Source of the DNA: Stagonosporopsis chrysanthemi
Taxonomy: Eukaryota; Ascomycota; Dothideomycetes; Pleosporales; Didymellaceae
DNA: 64,000 nt
NCBI GenBank assembly: GCA_022560025.1
Contig: JAFISE010000011.1
Span: 187,680-251,679 of the forward strand
Reading direction: 5' to 3'
The notes under the pieces were generated by a model, which had not been told where the DNA came from, did not search any database, and saw nothing but the letters and a program-made list of their open reading frames with translations. Below, piece by piece: positions 22,581 through 33,300 of this stretch. Within the stretch, counting starts at the first letter, position 1, and each line of letters opens with the position of its first letter. Made by a program: the position numbers and the translations under genes.

Positions 22581-25547
22581 TCATTCATGTCTCTGTCTAA
22601 CACTTCTAAACTGCGATTCTTCGTCATAATCTATGACTGCTTTGCGCTTTGTGGACATCGGAGATTCTGCGAAACGCGTAGCCAGGGTCTGTAGTGGCTC
22701 AACAACCATCTTCTTGAACACAACGTTGGGCTCTGCGTCGAGTTCAGAGACTTGACGTGGCGAATCAAGACAAAACCGGACGACTGCGGCATATTTGTCC
22801 CCAAGGTGGAAAGACAGAGAACGTAGTTTCACGCCACGTAGGTGATATGCATAAGTGTCGTTATCCGTAGCTGCTTGTTCGGCCATCAGAACATCAAGCT
22901 GTTGCCAAAAGCCAATTTCGAGAAGCACAACACCAAGGCTATACCAGTCATAGTGACGGACAAACTTCGTAAACCTACCGTCCCCGACCGAGATATATCC
23001 CGGAAAATGGTAACGGTGATGTTTTTTGTCCTGTAGCGGACCCTGCGTGAAGTCGTCGGACTCCTCGCGACTATTGCCGAACCCGCAGAGATAAGGATTG
23101 CTCGATCTGGACGCCGGGGGCACAGTGGCGTGTGGAAAAAATAGAATGTTCGAGGACGTCAGATCTTTATGGAACCATTCCAGATCATGAAATGCAGCGA
23201 TCGCTTCCGAAAGTTTTAGAGCCAAGCTTAACCTGCGATCAAGAGACGGGTAGTTCGATACTTCTCTCTCAACGAGCAATCCATACAGTGTGACTGGGTT
23301 GACTTGTGAAGAGTCTGGCCCATGGTTGTTGGGAAACTCGTAGAGAAGGTCATAGCGGAGTAGATCTTGGTTGTGGCATAAGGCGGAGAGTTTTGGTGTT
23401 CGGAGTTCCTTTGAGTGACGTGACAAGAGTGCGCATAAAGCACGATATCGAGGCAGGAGCCTTCGTCCGGTAAGGGGATTCTCATAAGTTACACTTTCCA
23501 AGAACATCGTTTCTATGAAGCCACCCTGACCGGAACGTACCTTCGCAACCGGAATGTGATTGCGTGTCTCTCTCGTGAAATCTTCAGCGACAATCTCCCG
23601 AAATGGAAGCTGGCCAGATAAATCAGTACCCTCTCTGGCTCGAACAACGAGAGACCTGCTAAGCGCCATCTGACTGATTCGTGTGCTTCCAAGCGCACGC
23701 TCAACATTTGGCGATTCAAGATTGAGACCAGCCAAGGCTGCATCCCCCAATAGATAGGTCTCAAACAGGGATTGGGAGCTGGACCTCTTTTCCGAGGGGA
23801 GTATGCTTGAAAGTTGGCTGTTCAAGCTTCGAACCTGCCACAATGCACGACTGTTCAGAGTGACGTTGCTTTCGTTTAGATTCTCTAGCTCTCTTGTCAA
23901 TTGAAGTAAGAGATCGACTGTTGATTCGAAAATCTCGTGCCCTTTTGTAGCGCCAGCAATCGAAAGAAAGCTGGTCGACTGAGAGTTGTGCCAAGCTCGG
24001 ACTCTTGATTTCTCGATGAGAACTTCGCAGGATGGAGCCAGCTTGCAAAAGAGTGGAAGCAGTTTATCAAAGAATGCCTCGATGGTGATCCTGTACAGCT
24101 CTGCGGTAACCTCGTGCGCCTGAGGTCGACTGTCTGGCATGACTCGCAGCATGTTTAGCGCAAGTTGTGCAGTTTGTTGCATGCTCTTCGAGCCATCTTG
24201 TCTACTGGTCTTTCTCAGCCGTTCTTCGACAGCGTCGTTGATTACATCACCCTTGTGAAACAAGCCTGCGTAGCGTATAGGATGTATTTCGAATTCACGA
24301 TCCTGTCGAAAAGCTTGAACTCCAGAGGTACCTTCTACGAAATGTACCAAGAGATCGGAGATCATGCAAGCAAGGGACCAAATATCCGTTGCTCGAGTGG
24401 CGTTATGATTCTCATACGGGGAAGCCAAATCTGCACACTCTGGTGCTTGGTAGTATCCCCGCCGTCCAAGGAACGGTGTTCTGCTGTTTGCTGACAGGTT
24501 TCTCAGGCTTGACAAACCAAAATCGGCGAGTATAAACCGGCGTCCGTCGATGAGAATGTTGTCGGGATTGAGGTCCTGATGAAGGCCTTTGAGCTTCGGC
24601 TCAAACTCGTTGGGCACGCATTCATGTAGTGCCCAGAGAGCTGAGCTAATACCAGCTATAGAGAACAGTAACTCCTCACGAGGCAAGCTACTGGTTCTCT
24701 CTCGCTCCAGCAGCTGTTTGAGATTACCTTTTTCTTTGTAAGGCGAGATAAGGTGATGCTTCGATTTGTATGTGTAACAACTGATCAAAGGCAGGATATT
24801 TGGATGCCTCATTTCCTGAAGTACTGATGAAGTGTGCGCTTCTTTCTCGAAGGTGATATCGAGTAGGGGTAGCTCCTTCCTCACAAACTACGTCAATTAG
24901 CATGACAGTCACACAGCTGCCGGTAAGGCACCTACTACTTCTACGTCCTGGAAAGATGGTGGGCGGTAAAGGGGATGGATCCAGATGCGTGATACAATCC
25001 CAAATCCCCCTCTTGCCAGCTCGCACTCTCGTACAAACGGAAAGATGGTCTTGGGCTGGAATTCTCGGCGCAAGACATCTCCTGAGAAACGAGGGGGCCA
25101 GAACTCCCATTGCTTGTCGAAGAAGTTTGCCGCAACAAGATCGTCTTGGAATATGCTCTTCAAGTCTTGTAGAGTGAAAGGTCGCTGATGGTCGAGATTG
25201 TATGCAAGGGACTGATCATGCGTCATGAAATCTTGCATCCTGCTTGGCCGACCAATAGTGATCAGAACGGCGAACACTTTGATAGCGCGCTCAAGAACAT
25301 ATCTTATGATTTCCTTTCTCATGTATGAGTGTTCCACTTCTCGAAGCAAAGGATTGATTGAATCTTCCGAAATGATATCTTTAAGCTTGTCGTCAGGAAC
25401 AAAATGTTCCATGTAGCAGTTCTCGATTCTAATGTCATTGATCTGTCGCTGAAGAGTTTCAAGCTGTGCAGCAGCAACAATCTGTCTGTCGCCACCAGAT
25501 GACGGCCATGCCGGACGGTGGCTGAGTGATTCTTGACTGTTCAACAT
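22581..25547 (-). CDS. Tandem kinase / kinase-like protein of the fungal HET-s-associated type
   Basis: Two exons, 25547-24936 and 24887-22581, giving 972 residues. Intron 24888-24935 (GTAGGT donor, GTAG acceptor) joins the frames and creates the beta-3 motif FVRKEL. Kinase 1 has ARGGFGIV (about 178), Lys208, HQDLNPDNIL (Asp about 309), LADFGLSS (about 326) and YQAPEC. A helical middle region follows. The C-terminal unit carries FHKDLTSSNILFF (about 772) but replaces DFG with GFG (LCGFGNSRE), so it is probably a pseudokinase. This C-terminal layout (LHDL..HKDL..NILF, then YDWYSLGVVLLEIGFW) resembles the kinase-like module found beside prion-inhibition (HeLo-type) domains. The last residues hold a basic KRKAV motif. 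The role is unknown; a signalling or incompatibility link is inference. The N terminus could extend into exons further upstream. Confidence 0.85.
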
Positions 25548-25603
25548 CGCGAATCGTGGCCGCTAGCCTGCCCTTCACGAAGTTGATGTCAGGGAGCGTT
25601 CTC

Positions 25604-25888
25604 CTAGATGCTGGTCGATATAGAATCGATCTCACTCTAATATGCATCAATTAGACAATCATGGCAAAGAAGGGGAGCAAGGTGACTGACTTGTGTGAGC
25701 TCTCGTGGTGTGCCCGACACTACCCAAGCATCAGAATGTTCCTAGTTGTAGTCAGCGCTTGCAATTCCATCGAGCCCCGGAACAATGCGAACAAGTATAG
25801 AGTAGTTGTTTCCAGGGAAAAGCCTCTCCAACAACCCGACAAGATCTGCTCGTTTCACGTATCGCGTGGGCACCCGTGATGTGGCCAT
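25604..25888 (-). CDS. Possible small three-exon gene, or 5' exons of the tandem kinase gene
   Basis: Minus-strand exons 25888-25784, 25741-25691 and 25636-25604 join into 62 residues. They run from MATSRVPTRYVKRADLVGLL through ERLFPGNNYSILVRI and EHSDAWVVSGTPRELTQ to SEIDSISTSI and a stop. Intron 25637-25690 has a GTCAGT donor, a TCTAAT branch and a TTAG acceptor. Intron 25742-25783 is only 42 bases with a weak GTTCCG donor but a good CTGAC branch and CTAG acceptor. Each exon is in phase and the joined peptide reads like a folded alpha/beta unit. An alternative is splicing from the same GTCAGT donor to an acceptor near 25563, which would fuse exons 1-2 in frame to the tandem kinase start. 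I cannot decide between the two without transcripts. Confidence 0.45.
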
Positions 25889-26471
25889 ATAGACAATGAG
25901 AAAATAATACTGTGATCGGAACTTTGACACTGTAATCAGTGGCGCTCAAAAGGCATGTTCGTGTGCCTCAGTACCGGGACTCTCTTAAGGTTCCTCTCTC
26001 ACCGGAATCAAGGCAAAAACAAGGCAATGCTTATGCTGCATGTAACCGAAGTGTGATGCACAGCGCATGATGCATGCACACTGCCGCAAGACAGCACAGT
26101 GCAGTCGCCTGATGTTTGGCTGCGGGCTTGCTTTTGTGGTATGAGTAGAAACTATCTCTGCCTATCGAGGCACCGAGGTGCAACAGCGCCTTGTTTCCGA
26201 CACTGAAGTTGGGTGGATCAGCGTTCTGGTTGGATAACCCGTACGCGGCATAGCGCGCATCGCTCAATGCGTTTGAGCCACACGGGCAGCCGATGAGTGA
26301 CACAGAAGGCATTCTCTTAAAATTTGAGGCTGACTCAAGATCTCCGAGTCCCTCTAAAAGCTCGCTGAGTCGGTGTACGAATTAGCATAGCCACATGTAT
26401 TGTTTGTATATTTTGCTCCTGTTCCCACCTCGACAGGGGTGGATATTTCTAGACAGCCTACCAGCCAAAAG
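25889..26471. promoter_or_regulatory. Intergenic region between the small gene and the CorA-like gene
   Basis: About 580 bases shared by divergent genes, presumed to hold both promoters. A minus-strand ORF at 26031-26312 (about 93 codons) has no recognisable features and is not called. Confidence 0.4.
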
Positions 26472-28249
26472 ATGACCTCGACGGATGCTGCGCTTCGACT
26501 GCAGTCATTAAACGAAAAGCTATTTACAGCTGATGTGTTGGATCTTGTGTTCGTCATTGTACCGTCCTTTTCCTGTGAAGGAGCTCCAGATGCGGAAGGT
26601 GCAAAGGTCAGGAAAATCGAGTCATTGTCGCAACTTCAACACTATCTCGCCTACACCAAACAGCCACAGGTAACGTGCATAAATAACATCTTGTAGGCTA
26701 ATTTCCGGAACAACAGTTCAGCAGCCTGGCAAACTGACATCTAATCAGAATCATTCACCAGAATCATTCCTGGAGCAAGCTCCAGCTCACGGCCGCAGCA
26801 TTTGATATTGTAGTCGCATCGCTACAGACCTCATCGATTCTTCATGAAATCACTGCAGCGTTTGGAATCAAGACAAGCGACGACGAGCGATGTTTCCACG
26901 GCCTCAGATCCTGCTCACTGTCGGAAGAATGTTCGAGTCGATTGCATGGTACATTATTTATTGGCTATCCTTGTCAATCAACAGCAAAGTCTGACTTCAT
27001 CAGAGGTTGGCTATGTTCTGCCTTATGTCGAAAGACATGGCCGTGACCTGAGAGACCCGTGGTCGATGCGCCGGCTCGGTGTATATCATCAGACGACAAC
27101 CGGTGAGAGCTCACGGTGGATCTTCTTCAGTCTCAAGACTCATACGGAGCGAAACCTTGGCCCTATACTAGAGGGTAGTTCCGGAATGCATAAACATATG
27201 CTCCATGCGAGGATCTTAACTTCACTGGATCAATATTGGGCACAATACATCGACTATCTGTCACTAGAGCTTGGTCTATATGTCAGTACTAGTGTACCAA
27301 GACGTCCCACCGCATGGCCTGTTTCTGACGAGCATAGAACGACAAAGCCACCTATAGTTCCGGTACTGATCAAAACACAAGCGCCTACACAGTATCGCCG
27401 GTCGACCTCCAGGACCTTCATATCTTGGAAATCAAGATCGCTCGAGCCAGTGAAGCAGTACAGACATGCTTAACCATAAGCCAAGGACTAGTATCCTACA
27501 TTTGGCACCACGAAGCGGTCAAAAGCACAGAAACAATCCAGCGCCTGTTCCGCCACCAAGAACACTTCCAGCATCTCCAGCAATCCCTCTCTCAACTGAG
27601 CAGCCGGTTCCGCAGCACACTCAGACTCGTATGTGCGCACCCCTACCTCGTTCGAAGAAAAACCAAGGCCCCCACCACCAACCCCTTCGCAATCGCAACA
27701 CTAACAAGACCAGCTCACCAACATACTCGCCTGCCAAAACAGCGCACTGCTACACGGCTCCAACGCCGCCTCAAACCACATGCTCCAGGCGCTGCTCGAA
27801 ATCGCCTCTCAAACGCGCACCCAGCAGGAAACACTCAACACTCTTCTCTGCACCAGCCAGGCCGACTCGTCGATGCTCAAGGGCCTGTCCATCGTCGCGA
27901 CGGTCTGCTTGCCCGCATCGCTCGTAGCAGTACGTATACGTTGCGCCCCCCCTCTGTTTTTTTTTTCTGTTTTTTTTTTCTTCCTTTCTCTTCTTCCCTT
28001 CCACACTCATCTACACGCCCCAATGTGCTAAGACTCCCTTCCCTGTCCCAGACAATCTTCTCCTCGAACCTCATAACCAGCATCCCCACCAGCGACGCCC
28101 CGCCGCCCACTCGCCTGGTCTGCTCGACGCAGTTCTGGATCTACATCGCCGTCACCATCCCGCTCATGGGCGTTACGCTGGGCTGGATCTTGCATTGGAA
28201 CCGCAAGGCAAGGGGCTTGGTGGGCGTGGTGCAGAAGGGGGGATTGTAG
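26472..28249 (+). CDS. CorA-like (Mg2+ transporter superfamily) fungal membrane protein
   Basis: Six exons: 26472-26669, 26762-26948, 27004 to about 27285, about 27393-27628, 27714-27929 and 28052-28249, giving about 438 residues. Phases agree at every junction. The third intron (about 27286-27392) is the least certain because several weak donors are possible. Recognisable pieces of the fungal CorA-like family are VGYVLPYVERHGRD, DPWSMRRLGVYH, SPVDLQDLHILE and the C-terminal membrane part LSIVATVCLPASLVATIFSS, then FWIYIAVTIPLMGVTLGWIL. The bacterial GMN selectivity motif is not evident after the first helix, as in many fungal members, so metal transport is unproven. The first intron has two acceptor-like CAGAATCATTC copies 13 bases apart; only the second keeps the frame. 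Confidence 0.8.
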
Positions 28250-28392
28250 GCGCTGTGTCGCGAGGGTGGGGGATGGATGGCAAGACGATGTGTAGATCTG
28301 GGTATTCGCTATGGGACTCGCACTGTGTTCGCTATGCATATGTACTCTCATTACACCGCAGTATGCACTCGCATGACGTCTGACCTGTTCGT

Positions 28393-31011
28393 TCAGAGTG
28401 CAGAAGAGCTTGGCTGCGTTGACGCTGCATCCTCGGGCTCGCTGTCGACGGCTCTCGCCTTGCCCTTTGCATTTGCACTGCTGCCAGTCTCGGCACTGGT
28501 ACCAACGCCACTCCCCTCGTCAGACACAGGGACGGGAGCAGAGTCCATGAAGTCCTCGCTCAGGGTCTGCGTGGCGTTCCGCTCAAGGACGGGTTTCTTC
28601 TCCTCGCTCGACGTCTGCTCACTCGGCTCGCCGCCCTTCTTCTCCTCACCCTGCTTCGCTTCCTCCTCGGCCCGCCTTTGCTCCTCTTCGACACGCTCCC
28701 GCTCCTCGCTCGCGGCGACGCGCTCCAGCCTCTCCCTCTCCTCCTGGGCATGCACCATGCGCTCGCCAATTCCGGGCCACAGACTGGCCACGAAGAGCGC
28801 CACGCCGCGCTCCATCGTCCTCATCCCGTCCCTCACCCAGCCGAACCGGTTGTCCCGCTGCTGCTGGAGGATGCGGCGCGCGGCCTCTTCGGGGGTGACG
28901 TTGCGTCTTGCCTCGGCTGGTGCAGCGTTGGGCTGGTCCGCGTCCTGCGCCCGTCCCTGGGCGATGCGGTCGGGGTTTGGCAGCAGGGCCTCAAAGTGGC
29001 GCCGGATGACGTTGAACTGGGCCTCGAAGATGCCGAGCTGCACAATGTAGACGACTATGGCGATGCTGCCCAGCATCAGCGGGCGGTACCAGCCGCCGCC
29101 GCCGCCGGCGAAAATGTAGACGAAGCAGGCGAGCTTGAAGATTAGCCAGAGGTGGCCGGCTACGTTGACCACGCGGTCGTTGTCGGCTGGGGCGTTGGGG
29201 TTGGCTGGGGGTGCGTTTGCAGCCTGGCGTTGGTCGCGGTTTTGGATGATGTTCTGGATCACGCGCTGGGCTGCGGCTTGGTCGAAGGCTTCAGGCTGGA
29301 CGAGCTGTGGCTGTAGCTGGACGGGCTGCTGTGTTGGTGTCGGTTGGAGACCGCCAAGCTGGCCGTGTAAGACTTGCGAGCTCTGAGCGATGTGTTGGCC
29401 GAGCTGGGCGATGAGATGGCGGTTTTGGTTGTATTGGTCGATGAATGTCTGGGAAGACATGGCCGGTGTGAGCGGCGCAGTCATGTAGGTCCCTTGCTGG
29501 TCGAATAGAAGGCCGACTGGTCCTTGCGGGCTCGACAAGACGTACAGTTCCTGAGGCGCATCAGGAGGAAGGGATCGAGTCACGGCCGATGCTGTTGCGA
29601 GCAGGGGATCCAACGCCGCTGCGGCTGGCGTTGCGGGGGCAGAAGTCACACGGCGAGAATCTAGATCCCTGCTCAACTCATGGGCCTGTCTCCTCACTTC
29701 GACAGCGGCCTGTCGCAGTGCGATGACTTCCACGTTGAGCTGCATGGCGGGATCAGACAGACCACTTTCGACCATGTTCAGACCGTGCGCGACATTCCGC
29801 AGGTGTTCGCGTATCCGGTCAGCGCGCCAGCTGGGAAACGCCGTCACGTTTCCTGCCGCAGCCTCCTGGACGGCACTCGGGGTCAGCCAAGGTCGAATGG
29901 TGTCGACCTCGCGGGCGGCCTCTTGGAGGGTAGTTCGAAGTCTTGGCAGAAGCCAGCTTAGGGGAACTTCGACTCCACCAGGTGCAGGTGCAGGTGCAGG
30001 TGCAGGTGCGACCAAGGGATGATTTGGTACGCCAAATGCGGGGAGAGGCACAGGCCGTGGCATTGTCGGCTGCCCAGGTCGAAGAGGCATGTTTGCTGTG
30101 AAATCGTTGTATGTGACAGTCCAGCGTGCGCCGTTTGGACCCACTCCTTCCTGACGCACTGTTCTGCCGCTGGGCATGCCACCGAACCCAGGTGGAAGGG
30201 CGTCTGGAGCAGGGGCGGGAGCAGGGGCGGGAGCAGGGGCGGGAGCAGGAGCGGGCGCACCCCCAACTGGCGAAGGTCGAGGCTGGGCGCCATCAGGTTG
30301 CTGTGCTGCTGCGTCTGGACTTGGTGCAACAGGCGGGGCACCGCGCTGTGCGAATGCTTGGGCGATTTGCTGTTGCATCTGTGGTGGAAGTGGCATGGCG
30401 CCCATGGGAGCCAGCGGGTTGGGTGGCTGCTGTCCATGGTGGTGGTGGTGGTGGCGGTGGTGGTGGACATGCGGATGCTGGGGATTATGGAAGTGAAGGT
30501 GCGGTCCAGCTTGGGGCTGTGAGGCTGGTCGGGGTTGGGGAATGGCTCGGAATGGGTTCGTCTGCAGCGGAGGGCCGGCTGGAGGGCTGGCTGGAGGGGG
30601 CGCTGTCGAGCGGACCGGACCGGACGGGGCACTCGCAGTGCGTGGAACTGGGGTAGACGATGTGGGCGAAGACTGCGGCAGTTCCCGCAGCACCAGATGC
30701 AGGCTTTGCTCTTTGGACTCGCGGATCTGGAGCTCGCATTAGCGGGTGCATGCAGTGAAGGATGCTCGAGTGCCCACGTTGTCTGCACCAAACACGGCCT
30801 CCAGCGTGGCCTCGTCGTTGGCCACGACCTTGCCCCGGTATATCAGGCGCATGCGGTCGGGCCCCGGGCGGGAGGACACGGCATCTTGGATCTTGAGGCG
30901 GAGCTCTTTGACCGTGGTCGACGCGGGGAGCTCGCGCAGGTGGATGCCGCCCTCGAACTCGGTCGACGGCGACAGCACCTTCAGGTGGATGAGCAGCGCG
31001 TCCTCGGCCAT
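28393..31011 (-). CDS. Usa1/HERP-like ubiquitin-like-domain membrane protein
   Basis: Two exons, 31011-30778 and 30726-28393, giving 855 residues. The N terminus (MAEDALLIHLKVLSPS to about residue 90) is a ubiquitin-like fold; its last strand is completed across intron 30727-30777 as VFGADNIRESKEQSLHLVL. A long Pro/Ala/Gln region follows with a His-rich run (HHHRHHHHHHG) and AP repeats. Two hydrophobic segments lie near 600-645 (HLWLIFKLACFVYIFAG and LMLGSIAIVVYIVQLGIF), then a charged E/R-rich tail. UBL plus paired membrane segments is the layout of HERP/Usa1, the ER-associated degradation scaffold that recruits Der1 and organises the Hrd1 ligase. That assignment is inference from architecture. 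The intron donor GTGGGC is atypical. The gene is divergent from PSD1. Confidence 0.75.
29985..30008. repeat. GGTGCA hexamer repeat inside the Usa1-like gene
   Basis: Perfect GCAGGT/GGTGCA tandem hexamers, read on the minus strand as Ala-Pro repeats. In-frame, length-variable candidate. Confidence 0.7.
30208..30252. repeat. 12-base minisatellite (GGAGCAGGGGCG)n in the Usa1-like gene
   Basis: About three and a half tandem copies of GGAGCAGGGGCG encode an APAPAP run on the minus strand. The unit length of 12 keeps frame, so copy-number change would only lengthen the disordered linker. Confidence 0.7.
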
Positions 31012-31496
31012 GTTGGGTCGCGGAGGGGCGGGGCCGGGTGAGGTGGGTGGGTGGGCAAGGAGTGCGATGGCGTGTTTGTATACGTTGCAGTATGGCCGGT
31101 CTGGTCAGCGGCGGCTTGCCATCTACTATGTACGACAGACGCGCGGTTGCCGTCGACGCGAGCGACAAGTCAGACAGACACAGCAGACGGTCGGGCCCGC
31201 AGTTTGCCGTCGCTGCGCGTTGCGTACTGTCAAGATGCTGGGCGTGCACGCGACGTGACAGCTTCAAGGTCATGTACACAGTAGGCTAAGTGAGAGCACC
31301 TCCGCAATCGCCGCCGCCGCCGCCGCCGCCGCCGCCGACGTCCGACGTCATAGTTCTGATTGGCCGGCGAAAACATGTCTTGCACTCCCTCCCACGGCGC
31401 CTGCGCGTCATCCGCCGCCTGCCCGCCATCCGCAGAGAGGCCCTTCCCGCCCGTCAAGAGAGGGCGCCGCAGACTCGTCCACCCGCTGCCGCACCC
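31012..31496. promoter_or_regulatory. Shared divergent promoter, Usa1-like / PSD1
   Basis: 485 bases separate the two ATGs, which point away from each other. A GCC triplet run lies at about 31309-31336. The PSD1-side reading frame stays open through part of it but carries no conserved sequence. Confidence 0.55.
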
Positions 31497-33116
31497 ATGG
31501 CGTCGACCTGCCCCCGCCAGCTCCTGCGCGCCTCTGCCCACCGCCGCCGACCCGCCGCCTTCACGGCGTGCCATGCCCGCGCGCCCGTGCCGTCGCGCGC
31601 CTTCTCCTCGTCGCGGCCCCTCGGCGAGCAGCAGCACCGCAAAGAGTCGTTCCGGTCGCGGCTGGGCGCCGCGCTGGGCAGGACCAAGATCAGGTGGGAG
31701 CCCATCCCCATTGCCCTCGGCGTCGGCTTCCTGGGCGCATTCCAGCTGTATCGCATCCAGCGCCGCGAGAAGCACACGCAGACGGAGCTCGACCGCGGCG
31801 AGGACGTCGACCAGCAGGGCCGCCCCAAGCCGCGCGAGAGGATACGACCCAGCGGGCCGTGGACCGTCCAGGTCATGTCGACGCTGCCCTTGAAGGCCCT
31901 GTCCCGCCTGTGGGGGAGGTTCAACGAGATCGACATCCCCTACTACCTGCGCGTGCCAGGCTTCAAGCTGTACTCGTTCATCTTCGGCGTCAAGCTGCAC
32001 GAGGTCTCCGAGCCCGACCTGCACGTCTACCCCAACCTCGCCGCCTTCTTCTACCGCACCCTCAAGCCCGGCGTGCGCCCGCTCGACCCCAACCCCAACG
32101 CCGTCCTGTCCCCCGCCGACGGCAAGGTCATCCAGTTCGGCACCATCGAGCACGGCGAGGTCGAACAGGTCAAGGGCGTGACCTACAGCCTCGACGCCCT
32201 GCTGGGCTCCAACCGCCCCTCGAAGCCCCAAGACAACGTCGCCGACTCGCAGATCCGCGCCTCCACCCACACCAAGACCCCCGCCGACCAGGAAGACACG
32301 GTCCGCGCCGACGAGGAGTTTGCCAACGTAAACGGCATCTCCTACACCCTCCCCAACCTCTTCTCCGGGCCCTGGCCCAAGGGCGCCCACCCCGCCGAAA
32401 TGCCCACCGACCAGTCCACCCACTCGACCCCGTCCTCCGAAGCCGAAGTCCGCGCCGACCTGGCCCTCTCCGAAGCCTCCACGCCGTGGTGGGCCCCCGC
32501 CAGCGCCAAAACCCCGACCGCGCTCTACTACTGCGTCATCTACCTGGCCCCCGGCGACTACCACCGCTTCCACAGCCCCGTCTCCTGGGTCGTCGAGTCC
32601 CGCCGCCACTTCGCAGGCGAACTGTACTCGGTCTCCCCTTACCTGCAGCGCACCATGCCCGGGCTGTTCACGCTCAACGAGCGCGTCGTGCTGCTGGGCC
32701 GCTGGCGCTGGGGCTTCTTCAGCTACACCCCCGTCGGCGCCACAAACGTCGGCTCCATCAAGATCAACTTCGACGCCGAGCTGCGCACAAACAGCCTCAC
32801 CACCGACACCGCCGCCGACCGCGCCGCCGAGCAAGCAAAAGCCGCAGGCCAGCCTTACTCGGGCTTCGCAGAGGCCAGCTACCGCAACGCCAGTGCAGTC
32901 CTCGGCGGCCATTCCCTCAAGCGCGGCGAGGAAATGGGCGGCTTCCAGCTCGGCAGCACCATTGTGCTGGTCTTTGAGGCGCCCAAGGGGACCCGTCCGT
33001 CGCTCGATGACGGGTGGCGCGGCGTGCGCAACGGCGGCTTTGAGTGGAATATCAAGCAGGGCATGAAGGTCCAGGTGGGCGAGGCGCTGGGCGTCGTGCG
33101 TGAGGAGGGCGAGTAG
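31497..33116 (+). CDS. PSD1: Phosphatidylserine decarboxylase proenzyme, mitochondrial
   Basis: A single exon of 539 residues from the ATG at 31497. The N terminus (MASTCPRQLLRASAHRRRP) is Arg/Ser/Ala-rich and nearly free of acid, as in a matrix-targeting presequence. A probable inner-membrane helix follows (IPIALGVGFLGAFQLYRI). The catalytic domain holds NPNAVLSPADGKVI, LAPGDYHRFHSPVSW, the NERVVLLGRW region and VGATNVGSI. Near residue 485 is the self-cleavage motif LGST in GFQLGSTIVLVFEAP, which splits the chain into beta and alpha subunits and makes the N-terminal pyruvoyl group. The product converts phosphatidylserine to phosphatidylethanolamine at the inner membrane. A poorly conserved insert rich in S, T and P (about 240-340) sits inside the catalytic part. 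The frame is open upstream to 31290, but the chosen ATG has the targeting signal directly after it. Confidence 0.95.
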   Translation: MASTCPRQLLRASAHRRRPAAFTACHARAPVPSRAFSSSRPLGEQQHRKESFRSRLGAALGRTKIRWEPIPIALGVGFLGAFQLYRIQRREKHTQTELDRGEDVDQQGRPKPRERIRPSGPWTVQVMSTLPLKALSRLWGRFNEIDIPYYLRVPGFKLYSFIFGVKLHEVSEPDLHVYPNLAAFFYRTLKPGVRPLDPNPNAVLSPADGKVIQFGTIEHGEVEQVKGVTYSLDALLGSNRPSKPQDNVADSQIRASTHTKTPADQEDTVRADEEFANVNGISYTLPNLFSGPWPKGAHPAEMPTDQSTHSTPSSEAEVRADLALSEASTPWWAPASAKTPTALYYCVIYLAPGDYHRFHSPVSWVVESRRHFAGELYSVSPYLQRTMPGLFTLNERVVLLGRWRWGFFSYTPVGATNVGSIKINFDAELRTNSLTTDTAADRAAEQAKAAGQPYSGFAEASYRNASAVLGGHSLKRGEEMGGFQLGSTIVLVFEAPKGTRPSLDDGWRGVRNGGFEWNIKQGMKVQVGEALGVVREEGE

Positions 33117-33127
33117 GCGAGGTGGAC

Positions 33128-33300
33128 GCCCTGCATGCATGCATGCATGCATGCCTGGATGGGACTGGGATTTGGAGTGGGATGGATTGGCTGGGATATA
33201 TACCATTTGTTGTACGATACGGTTATACATACATACATACATATATACATGAAAGCAAAATGTCGACTTTCTCTCTCTCTCTTTCTCTCGCTCTCTACAT
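33128..33300. repeat. Microsatellite cluster: (GCAT)n, (ATAC)n and CT-rich run
   Basis: Three simple repeats occur in a row in the convergent 3' gap of PSD1 and RSE1. These are a self-complementary GCAT run at about 33132-33153, an ATAC/ATAT run at about 33227-33248 and a CT-rich tract at about 33271-33297. Confidence 0.9.

Noticed and set aside
26031..26312. 93-codon minus-strand ORF between the cryptic small gene and the CorA-like gene
   Set aside because: Cys/His/Ala-rich translation without structure or splice support; sits in a shared promoter interval.
31230..33242. 670-codon minus-strand ORF opposite PSD1, and other long antisense frames over SDA1 and the RSE1 start
   Set aside because: Same codon-bias shadow effect; no conserved motifs, Gly/Val/Ala-rich translation.
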